Source of the DNA: an uncultured Collinsella sp.
Lineage (GTDB): Bacteria; Actinomycetota; Coriobacteriia; Coriobacteriales; Coriobacteriaceae
DNA: 34,047 bases
Assembly: GCA_900543845.1 (NCBI GenBank)
Contig: UQTD01000012.1
Location: 1 to 34,047, forward strand
Reading direction: 5' to 3'
Of the stretch, positions 10,272-17,448 are shown one piece after another. The first letter of the stretch is position 1. Each line of letters starts with the position of its first letter. The notes under the pieces were generated by a model that saw only the letters and a program-made list of their open reading frames with translations, did no database searches and had not been told where the DNA came from. The position numbers were made by a program, and so were the translations under genes.

Positions 10272-11633
10272 CTAGAGAGATATGGGTGCGAACGAGAAAT
10301 CGTTATTGGGGTCATCCTTTTCCATAAACTCATCGAGACAAAACGTCATGTAGATTGGAACGTACAGAACCTTGCCCTCTTTGCTGAGATTCTCGTGGCT
10401 TAGTACAACGGCTTCGGGAATTTTGTACTCGCCCACACTCATCAGACGATCGAGGGCCGCGTGCGCTCGAACTTTCTTGCCCGATTTGACCTCGATTGGG
10501 ACAACATGCCCGTGGGCGCCTTCGATTACAAAGTCAACTTCACCGACCTCACGCGTTTGGTAGTACCATGCATCCGCCCCGAGGGCAACGAGTTCCTGCG
10601 CGACCACGTTCTCATAGAGACCACCAAGGTTGGGAGTTTTCATATCAAGATAGACAGCGCGTGCAGTGCTGCCGGGGTATCGCGATGCGAGCATGCCTGT
10701 ATCAGACTCGTATAGTTTGAAGGCTGTCGTTTTCTCCGTCCTCTTGAGAGGACTCCGTGGCTCCGTCACCCTGGCGACCATCAATCCAACACCTGCGTTA
10801 ACAAGCCACAGGAAATCCTGCTCATATTTTTTAAGGCGAGCTCCCTCACCCAGAGACGAAACAACAAAGCGATGAGACTCCGCCTCAAGCTGAACGGGAA
10901 TTTGCTCAAAAATCGACCGAACGTTAAACGCTCGAGTCGATGCATATTTTGAGATATCGCTTTTGTACTGATCGACCAGCTGAGTTTGAAGCTCACGTGT
11001 GCTCACGAGCGAATAACCCGAATCAATATAATTCTGAACGACCTCCGGCATGCCGCCGCAAACGATATAGGCTCTATAGTTCTTGAGCATCGCCTCATGA
11101 ATATAGTTTTCGACAGGATGTTTCTCGACAAGGCAGCTGCGAATGCCTGCAAGCACATTCTCGCTTACGCTGTTTGCCCAACAAAACTCTTCAAAATCCA
11201 TCGGGCGCATAACAATGTGCTCTACATACCCCACCGGAAAAGAAGAGATCCCCTTAAACTCAGTCCCAAGCATAGACCCCGAGAAGACATAGCTAAAGCG
11301 CCCATCCTCGACCAACGCCTTCATGAGTGTAACGATCTGCGGATACTCCTGAATCTCATCGACAAAGACAAGCGTATCGCCCTCAACAAGCGGCGCATCC
11401 GCAAGAAGGGCTACGCGGTTGATAAAGTCAACGGAGTTCTTTGCGCCAACAAGTGCATTCCTTGCTTCGACATCGAGTAGTAAATTGACCTCAAAATACG
11501 AAGCGTAGTTGCTTTTTCCAAACGCGCGAATCGCATAGCTCTTGCCAATCTGACGCGCACCAGTAACGAGTAATGCCTTATTGGAGTTATTCTTCCAGCT
11601 CAAAAGCCTATCAGTGACCTTACGGCGTAGCAT
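10272..11633 (-). CDS. AAA-type ATPase with C-terminal DUF4143-like region
   Basis: The protein has 453 aa. The N-terminal ATPase part shows a Walker A-like GARQIGKS near residue 25 and a Walker B LVFVDEIQEYPQ near residue 90, then FSGSMLG in a sensor-like position. The C-terminal part (EVGEVDFVIEG, then PIEVKSGKK) has the Glu/Asp-Val-Asp and Lys pattern of a PD-(D/E)XK-like fold found in DUF4143 proteins. The family is common in gut bacteria and has no settled role; some members resemble toxin-antitoxin or mobile-element cargo. I choose 11633 as the start because GGGGG lies upstream of it. The open frame reaches 11681, but that part overlaps the repeats at 11649-11731. The gene is clearly less GC-rich than its neighbours and uses more AT-ending codons, suggesting recent transfer. 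Confidence 0.9.
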   Translation of the reverse strand: MLRRKVTDRLLSWKNNSNKALLVTGARQIGKSYAIRAFGKSNYASYFEVNLLLDVEARNALVGAKNSVDFINRVALLADAPLVEGDTLVFVDEIQEYPQIVTLMKALVEDGRFSYVFSGSMLGTEFKGISSFPVGYVEHIVMRPMDFEEFCWANSVSENVLAGIRSCLVEKHPVENYIHEAMLKNYRAYIVCGGMPEVVQNYIDSGYSLVSTRELQTQLVDQYKSDISKYASTRAFNVRSIFEQIPVQLEAESHRFVVSSLGEGARLKKYEQDFLWLVNAGVGLMVARVTEPRSPLKRTEKTTAFKLYESDTGMLASRYPGSTARAVYLDMKTPNLGGLYENVVAQELVALGADAWYYQTREVGEVDFVIEGAHGHVVPIEVKSGKKVRAHAALDRLMSVGEYKIPEAVVLSHENLSKEGKVLYVPIYMTFCLDEFMEKDDPNNDFSFAPISL

Positions 11634-11648
11634 TAAACCCCCAAATGA

Positions 11649-11731
11649 CAAAAATTGACAGATAGAATCGCCTAAAATCATACAAAAATTGGCAGATAAT
11701 ATTGTCGTAAATATACAAAAATTGGGAGATA
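11649..11731. repeat. Three phased direct repeats upstream of the ATPase gene
   Basis: Copies of CAAAAATTGRCAGATA lie at 11649-11664, 11683-11698 and 11716-11731 (the last reads CAAAAATTGGGAGATA). The spacing is 34 and 33 bases, about three helical turns. Bases between the copies are also partly shared (TCGCCTAAAATCAT against TGTCGTAAATAT). The array lies 16-98 bases upstream of the ATPase start at 11633, where an operator or promoter is expected. Confidence 0.85.
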
Positions 11732-11785
11732 GAAAAGGTTCGAATAGGCCTCAAAGCCACTGAAACAGTGCTCTACTTTGCGAAG

Positions 11786-11819
11786 GGGCTGGGGACGCTG
11801 TTGGGTGCGTCTCCAGCCC
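11786..11819 (-). terminator. Possible terminator hairpin after the 174-aa gene
   Basis: A 13-base stem, GGGCTGGGGACGC (11786-11798) with GCGTCTCCAGCCC (11807-11819), has one G.U-type mismatch and an 8-base loop. It is 55 bases beyond the stop of the reverse-strand gene at 11875. There is no clear T-tract on the reverse strand, so termination is not certain. Confidence 0.45.
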
Positions 11820-11874
11820 TCTGATTCTTACTTTGGATCCCGATGGTGGGGTGTTGTCGGTGCTGCTTGCTTGG

Positions 11875-12399
11875 TTACCTTGTCTCGCCGGACTCCGTGC
11901 GTAGGCGGTAGCCGTGGACGAGGTCGCTAATGGCCGGCCAGGGAATCTGGCGGTCGACCCAAAATTGGAGCTGGACCAGATAGCGCTCGGTGGCGCGGGT
12001 GAGGGCTGCAAACTGTTCGTGAGTCTCTACCTGGGCGTAGAGGTCGCGGCTGTGGGCGAGGATTGCCGTGGTGTCATCCATTTTGCCGGTGACGTCGAAG
12101 GCGCCCGAGAACCAGTCGCACAGGCGCGCGGCGCTGTTGTTGATCGTTGCGAGGTCGGCGGTGCCGTCGTTGGCGTTTTCGTTGGCCTGGGCTCGCAGGA
12201 GGGAGAGGGCGTCGGCGGCGTTCATGCAGTAGCCGACGGTGAAGTTCCAGACGGCGAATTCGCGGCCTGTGTCGAGCTTGCGGCGGCGCATGTAGTCGAT
12301 ATCGCGTGGTTCCTCAAGCATCATCTGGTCGGCGAGGGCCTCAAGTGCAGTGGTGTACTCGGCAAGGTCGAGTGCGAGCAGGGTGTTGATATCCATCAT
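11875..12399 (-). CDS. Hypothetical protein, 174 aa, paired with the DUF3830 gene
   Basis: I do not recognise this family. The sequence is soluble-looking, mostly helical, rich in Ala, Leu, Asp and Glu, without signal peptide or membrane segment. It contains conserved-looking aromatic stretches (WNFTVGYCMNAADAL, CDWFSGAFDV, LQFWVDRQIPWPAI). It starts 2 bases after the stop of the DUF3830 gene, with GGAGG 7 bases before the ATG at 12399 (a second in-frame ATG follows at 12396). The two genes are therefore an operon and probably work on the same substrate or complex. Confidence 0.75.
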   Translation of the reverse strand: MMDINTLLALDLAEYTTALEALADQMMLEEPRDIDYMRRRKLDTGREFAVWNFTVGYCMNAADALSLLRAQANENANDGTADLATINNSAARLCDWFSGAFDVTGKMDDTTAILAHSRDLYAQVETHEQFAALTRATERYLVQLQFWVDRQIPWPAISDLVHGYRLRTESGETR

Positions 12400-12401
12400 C
12401 T

Positions 12402-12818
12402 TTAGGCCTCCGCCTCGATCTCGACGATTTCGTTTTTGATGTACATGCCCTGGTTGTCCCAGACATTGCGGCAGGCAGCGGCAAAGCGTTCACGGTCTGT
12501 CTTGCAGATGCGGGCGAACATGTTGCAGGTGCCAAAAGGCTCACAGACGTCAAAGAAGATGCAGATTGATGACCATCCGCCATACCAGCTCACGGCGCCC
12601 GCTGGCTCGTGAAAGACGGGGTTCTCGATGTGCTCGTAATTGGCGATGGGGCCCGAGACAGGATACGTCACCTCGGCATCGCAGATTTTGGCCGAAAAGA
12701 TACGTGACTCGACCGGACAGGACGATTCGAAGAGCTTGCATGCCTCGGGAGCCTTGTCCCAGAGCATGTCGGCGAGAAACGTCTCGCCATTCAGCGTGAT
12801 CTTGAGCATTTTTGTCAT
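12402..12818 (-). CDS. DUF3830-family cyclophilin-like protein
   Basis: The 138-aa product matches DUF3830, a small cyclophilin-like beta-barrel family, by length and motifs: ITLNGETFLADMLWDKAPEA at the N-terminus, then ICDAEVTYPV, GAVSWYGGWSSICIFF, and a C-terminal EPFGTCNMFARI. The biochemical role of the family is not established. A strong GAGGAGGT precedes the ATG at 12818. The frame stays open far upstream (to 13304), but no other start there has a comparable ribosome site. The gene is divergent from carbamate kinase and is followed by the 174-aa gene. Confidence 0.78.
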   Translation of the reverse strand: MTKMLKITLNGETFLADMLWDKAPEACKLFESSCPVESRIFSAKICDAEVTYPVSGPIANYEHIENPVFHEPAGAVSWYGGWSSICIFFDVCEPFGTCNMFARICKTDRERFAAACRNVWDNQGMYIKNEIVEIEAEA

Positions 12819-13422
12819 AGCAAGGACCTCCTCAATCCGTCGCTCAAGGGGTTCGCTGGCGGATAAGGAGAAGACAGCAGCGGGGTCGCCGAACCCAAAC
12901 TTCACGACAGGTCTCTGTCGCCCCAGCCCGCGCTGTTCTTCGCTAAAGTACCATGCCGCAATTGCGCGTGCAATATCAGTTTTTGATTTTCTGGAAGCGG
13001 CAATCGACGAGACGGCTCGCCGGCTGCCGGCCGACGCGCGGCATAGGCACTCATCTATATTCCTTATGCTGGATGAAAAACGCCATGTTATTGCAGGGCT
13101 GCATACTCGTCCAATAAGTGCATAGAATCTCGTATAGTGCGAGTAAGATATTACGCTGCCTGTTTTGTGTTTAGCAAAGATACAGTTTGCATAATCTGGT
13201 CTAATCCCTGCTCTATTAAAATAAAGTCGCACGTAAATGGCGTAAACATATCTGAGCTGGGGTTCTGTACGCTGAGCGGATAAAAACGACCGTTCACCGT
13301 TCAACTATTTTCAAAATGAATAAAAAGAGCGATAAAGAGAATATAAACCTTAATAAACTCGCGTATTGCACGGACGCGGGTTATTAATGGGTTGTAGGCC
13401 TTTTACAGAAAGGATTCCAGCA
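12819..13422. other. Divergent intergenic region between DUF3830 and carbamate kinase genes (604 bp)
   Basis: The half next to DUF3830 (12819-13060) is GC-rich and open on the reverse strand in the DUF3830 frame, possibly a gene remnant. The half next to carbamate kinase (13060-13420) is markedly AT-rich, as expected for promoters, but I cannot place -35/-10 boxes with confidence. No known riboswitch is recognised. Confidence 0.5.
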
Positions 13423-14385
13423 ATGTCTAAGCCTCTTGGCAAGCCCGATCGTATTGTCGTCGCCCTTGGCGGCAACGCCCTCGGCAACAACCCCGTTGAG
13501 CAGATCGAGGCCGTGAGCAACACCGCTCACGCCCTTCTCGGCCTGATTGAGCAGGGTAACGAGATCATCATCACCCACGGCAACGGCCCGCAGGTCGGCA
13601 TGATCCAGAACGCCTTCGCCGCTGCCCACGACGCCATCGGCACCCCCGAGATGCCGCTGCCCGAGTGCGGCGCCATGTCCCAGGGCTACATTGGTTATCA
13701 CCTGCAGCAGGGCATTGGCCGCGAGATGCACAAGCGCTATAAGCGTTGGCACGCCGCCACCGTCGTCACCCAGATCGAGTGCGACCCGGACGATCCCGCG
13801 TTCAAGAACCCGACCAAGCCGATCGGCCCCTTCTACACCGAGGAGCAGGCCAAGGAGTTCATGGCCGAGGATCCCTCCAAGGTCTTCGTCGAGGATTCCG
13901 GCCGCGGCTGGCGTCGCGTCGTCGCTTCCCCCGATCCCAAGAAGATCGTCGAGGCTGACTCCATCCTCAACCTGCTCGACAACGAGTTCATCGTCATCGC
14001 CTGCGGTGGCGGCGGCATCCCCGTCGTCCGCGACTACGAGAACAAGGGCTGCTACAAGGGCGTTCCCGCCGTCATCGACAAGGACCTGGGCGGCGAGCTG
14101 CTGGCCGAGGATTGCGACGCTGACGTTCTGTTCCTGCTGACCGCCGTTGAGCATGTCGCCATCAACTTTGGCAAGCCCAACCAGGAGGAGCTCGAGGACC
14201 TCACCGCCGACGAGGCCGAGCGCCTGGCCGACGAGGGCCAGTTCGGCAAGGGTTCCATGGAGCCCAAGGTCCGCGCTGCCATCAAGTTCGCCCGTTCCCG
14301 CAAGGGCCGCACCTGCATCATCGGTGCTCTGGACAAGGCCGCCGAGACCATGGCCGGTCTCTCCGGTACCCGCATCCACGAGTAG
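13423..14385 (+). CDS. arcC: Carbamate kinase
   Basis: Carbamate kinase transfers phosphate between carbamoyl phosphate and ADP, giving ATP, ammonia and CO2, as the last step of arginine deiminase, agmatine or purine/allantoin fermentation. The 320-aa protein has the amino-acid-kinase signatures VVALGGNALG at the N-terminus, THGNGPQVG, the CGAMSQGYIGYHLQQ segment, and ACGGGGIPVV followed by VIDKDLGG. The start at 13423 has AAAGGA upstream; an in-frame ATG at 13366 lacks one. Codon use is strongly biased, so expression is probably high. No arcA or arcB lies beside it, so its carbamoyl phosphate source is encoded elsewhere. A strong terminator follows. Confidence 0.97.
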   Translation: MSKPLGKPDRIVVALGGNALGNNPVEQIEAVSNTAHALLGLIEQGNEIIITHGNGPQVGMIQNAFAAAHDAIGTPEMPLPECGAMSQGYIGYHLQQGIGREMHKRYKRWHAATVVTQIECDPDDPAFKNPTKPIGPFYTEEQAKEFMAEDPSKVFVEDSGRGWRRVVASPDPKKIVEADSILNLLDNEFIVIACGGGGIPVVRDYENKGCYKGVPAVIDKDLGGELLAEDCDADVLFLLTAVEHVAINFGKPNQEELEDLTADEAERLADEGQFGKGSMEPKVRAAIKFARSRKGRTCIIGALDKAAETMAGLSGTRIHE

Positions 14386-14450
14386 CCTCTACTCCATTGC
14401 CTCTCTCGTGGGCGCCAGACAAGACGCCCACAAACTAGCCTCTCTTCATG

Positions 14451-14484
14451 AGCTCCGCAGTCCGCTCCGACTGCGGGGCTTTTG
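14451..14484 (+). terminator. Intrinsic terminator of carbamate kinase
   Basis: A 12-base stem (14451-14462 with 14469-14480, one G.U-type mismatch) with core CCGCAGTC/GACTGCGG and a 6-base loop, followed by TTT. A smaller hairpin GTGGGCG/CGCCCAC precedes it at 14409-14432. Confidence 0.75.
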
Positions 14485-14510
14485 CTATTTACCTAGTCCC
14501 CGATGGGTGA

Positions 14511-14568
14511 GTAGTCATTGGGGACGTTCTTAAACGACTAGTCAAACAAGAACGTCCTCAATGACTAC
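14511..14568. repeat. REP-like palindrome, family B
   Basis: A 21-bp inverted repeat (14511-14531 and 14548-14568) with one mismatch contains GTCATTGGGGACGTTCTT. The 16-base loop itself contains GACTAGTC. Directly after it, TTTAAATCTGTCCCCAATGACT (to 14592) matches the sequence at 20677-20698, and GGGGACGTTC also occurs at 20360-20369. GGGGAC-type palindromes of this sort are known from elements mobilised by Y1 (REP-associated) transposases, but no transposase gene is in the window. Confidence 0.8.
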
Positions 14569-14590
14569 TAATTTAAATCTGTCCCCAATG

Positions 14591-14610
14591 ACTGCGGAAA
14601 GCGCATCTCA
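14591..14610. repeat. Family C repeat motif, isolated copy
   Basis: ACTGCGGAAAGCGCATCTCA matches ACTGCGGAAAGCACATCCCA at 20417-20436 at 18 of 20 positions. It lies directly against repeat B, suggesting that families B and C travel together. Confidence 0.7.
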
Positions 14611-14757
14611 CACCGACGCATTGCTTTCGGGCCCTCTCCCCAGGCTCTCCATAGCTCAGCTGGACTCCCCGCAACCTGTTCCGAGTTGGCGGAACGAGCG
14701 CGACGTGGAGTGTCATTCTTTACCGCGTTAGACTAGACGCAGGGAAAGGAGGAGGAC

Positions 14758-16653
14758 ATGGATGCTCGCGTCAAGCAGCTTGTAAATATGATCGAGGACG
14801 CTCAGCCTGTCGCTGTCGCGGTACTTGCCAAGCGTCTCGAGGTAAGCGAGCGCGCCGTGAGAAACTATATCCATCGCGCAAACGACAGCCTTGCAGGGGT
14901 TGCACGCATCGTTGGCAGCAAGGGGCAGTATCGTATCGATGTTGCACGTGCAGATGAGCTTGCTCGCTTGCTAGACGGTGCGGCTCTGGCCCATCCGGGC
15001 ATTCCTGATACGCGCGATGGCCGTGTGTCCTTCCTTCTTAACGACCTCCTCATGCGGTCCCAGTGGGTGACGATTGAGGAGTATGCGGATTTACTCTACG
15101 TTTCGGCGCGGACTCTGTCCAATGACATGCGTCTGGTAGAGCAGAAACTCGCCCAATTTGACTTAACGCTCGAAAAGCGCCCACGCTACGGAATCCGCGT
15201 TGCGGGCGGGGAGTCACAACGGCGCCTGTGCCTGGCCTCGCTGGTGAGGCCCGTGTTGCCCGACACCGACGATGCAAAGCTCGCCGAGCGCCTGCGGGCC
15301 ATCGCCGCATGTGTGGACGATGCCCTGACGGCCTCGCCCGTCACGGTGAGCTCGCTGGCATCCCGCAATCTCATCATGCATCTTTACATTGCTCTTGGCC
15401 GCATCGAGCAGGGCTGCTATGTCCCAGCTGCAGAATCGGACGTTCAAAAACTGGAGGGAACGCGCGAATACGCCGCGGCTTTCCAGATTGCCGCAAACAT
15501 CAAGGATGCCCTGGGCGTGAGCATGCCCCGAGAAGAGGTTGCCTTTATCGCAATCCATTTGCTCGGCAGGGGCACGGGCGTGCCCGAGAAGGGCTCTGCC
15601 GTTATCTCGGACGAGATGTGGGAGATTGCTTCCGAGATGGTACGTGCGGTCAACGATGAGTTTAGGTTTGACTTTAGCGGCGATCTTGAACTTCGCATGA
15701 ACCTTGCTCGGCATATCGGCCCTCTGGGCTATCGCCTTGAATATCACATGCATATGGATAACCCCATGCTGCCCGATATCAAGACGAGGTTTCCGTTGGC
15801 CTATTCGATGGCAGCTGGCACCTCGCAGGTACTCGAGCGTCATTTTGGCAGCCAGCCCTCTGATGAAGAGCTCGGCTACATCGCCATGGCATTTGCCCTG
15901 GCCCTCGAGCAGCAAGCCGACCAGCCGCGTCGCAAGCGCATCCTGATCGTGTGCGCCTCGGGAGCGGGAAGCGCCCGTATGCTCGAGCACCAGTACCGCA
16001 AGCAGTTTGGCATGTATATCGATTCGATTGAGACATGCGATGTCGCCCGCGTGGGAACGTTCGATTTTTCGCACATCGACTACGTGTTCACAACGGTGCC
16101 GCTCAACGTCAAGTTGCCCGTGCCCGTCCGCGAGGCCGATTTCTTCTTGGAGACGAGCGATGTCAACGCTATCCGCAAGGTGCTGAGCGACGACACTGCG
16201 CAATCGGACTCCGTAAGCTCTTTCTTTAGCCGTGCCCTGTTCTTCAACCGCGTTGAGGCGTCGTCGAAGCAGGCCGTTCTCCGATATCTCTCCGAGCGCG
16301 CCGTCGAGAGCGGCCGTGTCGATGCCCAGTTTGCCCAAGAGGTCGCCGAGCGCGAGAGCGCGAGTGCCACCTCGTTTGGCAATGGGGTAGCCATGCCCCA
16401 TGGGATGCATCCCTTGAGCGCCGAGGCCTTTGTTACCGTGGGCCTGCTCGAACATCCCATTCTTTGGGACGAATACGGCCATGAGGTCGATATCGTCTTT
16501 ATGGTGTCGTTTGCCCGGTCGGGCGGCGATGAGGCGCGGATCTTGAGCTCACTGCTCGCCGAGATCTTTATGGACCGCCAGGGGGTCGAGCGCCTACGCG
16601 AGCGCCGGTCCTGGCATGAGCTGATGGCGCTTGTGCAAGCGCATACGGCTTAA
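14758..16653 (+). CDS. PRD-domain PTS-dependent transcriptional regulator (LicR/MtlR type)
   Basis: The 631-aa protein has the complete multi-domain layout. An N-terminal winged HTH (LVNMIEDAQPVAVAVLAKRL, with SERAVRNYIHRA) is followed by a second HTH (LLYVSARTLSNDMRLVEQKL), then PRD1 (SRNLIMHLYIALGRIEQG), PRD2 (LARHIGPLGYRLEYHMHMDN), an EIIB-like domain with its cysteine at residue 399 (ILIVCASGAGSARM), and an EIIA-like fructose-type domain with its histidine at residue 548 (VAMPHG). Phosphorylation of these sites by PTS proteins sets activity. The two DNA-binding HTHs make it a LicR/MtlR-type promoter activator rather than an RNA-binding antiterminator. GGAGGAGG precedes the start. It sits ahead of the PTS genes it should control. 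Confidence 0.95.
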   Translation: MDARVKQLVNMIEDAQPVAVAVLAKRLEVSERAVRNYIHRANDSLAGVARIVGSKGQYRIDVARADELARLLDGAALAHPGIPDTRDGRVSFLLNDLLMRSQWVTIEEYADLLYVSARTLSNDMRLVEQKLAQFDLTLEKRPRYGIRVAGGESQRRLCLASLVRPVLPDTDDAKLAERLRAIAACVDDALTASPVTVSSLASRNLIMHLYIALGRIEQGCYVPAAESDVQKLEGTREYAAAFQIAANIKDALGVSMPREEVAFIAIHLLGRGTGVPEKGSAVISDEMWEIASEMVRAVNDEFRFDFSGDLELRMNLARHIGPLGYRLEYHMHMDNPMLPDIKTRFPLAYSMAAGTSQVLERHFGSQPSDEELGYIAMAFALALEQQADQPRRKRILIVCASGAGSARMLEHQYRKQFGMYIDSIETCDVARVGTFDFSHIDYVFTTVPLNVKLPVPVREADFFLETSDVNAIRKVLSDDTAQSDSVSSFFSRALFFNRVEASSKQAVLRYLSERAVESGRVDAQFAQEVAERESASATSFGNGVAMPHGMHPLSAEAFVTVGLLEHPILWDEYGHEVDIVFMVSFARSGGDEARILSSLLAEIFMDRQGVERLRERRSWHELMALVQAHTA

Positions 16654-16772
16654 GACTTCTTTTGTCGATAACCCTGTCTGTCTACCTGCAATAAACCTCG
16701 AGGATTGCGGGCGGGAGATAGGCGTTTCGAATATTCAAGTACAAACCAAACATCACGGGAGAGGAGACCGTT

Positions 16773-17099
16773 ATGGACGATCAGGGAACCGAGATGGTTT
16801 CGTTTCAGCTGGTCGCTGCAGCGGGAGAGGCACGCAGCCTTGCCTTCGAAGCCCTTGAAAAGGCAAAAGCGGGGGATTTTGACGCCGCCGCCAAACTCAT
16901 GAAGCAGTCAAAGGATGCGGGAATCAAGGCTCACCACATCCAAACGCAGCTGCTTTCGACTGAGGCAGCGGGCGAGCATCTGTCGGTGGATGTGTTGCTG
17001 GTCCATGCTCAGGACCACCTCATGTGCTCCATGCTTGCTCAGGAGCTCGTGCAGGAGCTGATCTGCCTGTATGAGTGCACTGCAACCAAGAACGCCTAG
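16773..17099 (+). CDS. PTS lactose/cellobiose-family EIIA subunit
   Basis: This 108-aa helical protein carries the EIIA phosphorylation motif VHAQDHLM, with the active histidine at residue 78, and the upstream AHHIQTQLL segment typical of the family. It receives phosphate from HPr and passes it to EIIB. GAGAGGAG stands upstream of the ATG. It is the first transporter gene of the operon after the regulator, with a 119-base gap likely to hold the operon promoter. The EIIB gene follows 46 bases after the stop. Confidence 0.95.
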   Translation: MDDQGTEMVSFQLVAAAGEARSLAFEALEKAKAGDFDAAAKLMKQSKDAGIKAHHIQTQLLSTEAAGEHLSVDVLLVHAQDHLMCSMLAQELVQELICLYECTATKNA

Positions 17100-17145
17100 C
17101 GGCGTGCGGTGACTATCCAACCAATCAATGCGAAGGGAATCCCTT

Positions 17146-17439
17146 ATGAAGATCCTTCTTGTTTGCGCAGCTGGTCTGTCTACAAGCATTCTGATGAAGA
17201 AACTCGAGAAATATGCGGAGCAAAACGGCATCGAGCTCGATATCGATGCGGTGGGTATCGGCGAGTATCAGGAGACGTGCGCCAATTATGACGTGCTGCT
17301 CTTGGGGCCGCAGGTGTCCTACCAGCTCAACACCGTCAAGCAGGGGAGCGGTAAGCCGACCGCGGTCATCCCCGCACAGGACTACGGCATGGGCAACGCC
17401 GCCAACGTGCTGGCACTCGCCCAGTCGCTGTTGGGTTAG
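17146..17439 (+). CDS. PTS lactose/cellobiose-family EIIB subunit
   Basis: The 97-aa protein begins MKILLVCAAGLSTSILMKKL, with the phosphorylated cysteine at residue 7, and ends with the family's GPQVSYQL and DYGMGNAANVLALA segments. It transfers phosphate from EIIA to the incoming sugar bound by EIIC. I choose 17146 as the start because the family begins at this methionine. The short AAGGG upstream lies inside the 13-base palindrome AAGGGAATCCCTT, immediately before the ATG. EIIC starts 9 bases after the stop. Confidence 0.95.
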   Translation: MKILLVCAAGLSTSILMKKLEKYAEQNGIELDIDAVGIGEYQETCANYDVLLLGPQVSYQLNTVKQGSGKPTAVIPAQDYGMGNAANVLALAQSLLG

Positions 17440-17448
17440 GAGGCGACC

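Larger units (their letters stand above)
14386..14757. other. Intergenic region between carbamate kinase and the PTS regulator (372 bp)
   Basis: It holds the arcC terminator (14451-14484), repeat B (14511-14568), the shared tail and family C motif (14570-14610), and then about 140 bases that must contain the promoter of the PRD regulator. No coding region is supported. Confidence 0.7.

Noticed and set aside
11649..11731. CRISPR array
   Set aside because: Only three short copies, spacers partly similar to each other, no cas genes.
10272..12818. Anti-phage defence island
   Set aside because: The ATPase family can occur in such islands, but the neighbours (DUF3830, 174-aa protein) have no defence-type domains.
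13384..14379. 331-codon reverse frame opposite carbamate kinase
   Set aside because: The same codon-bias artefact; the forward frame carries all kinase motifs.
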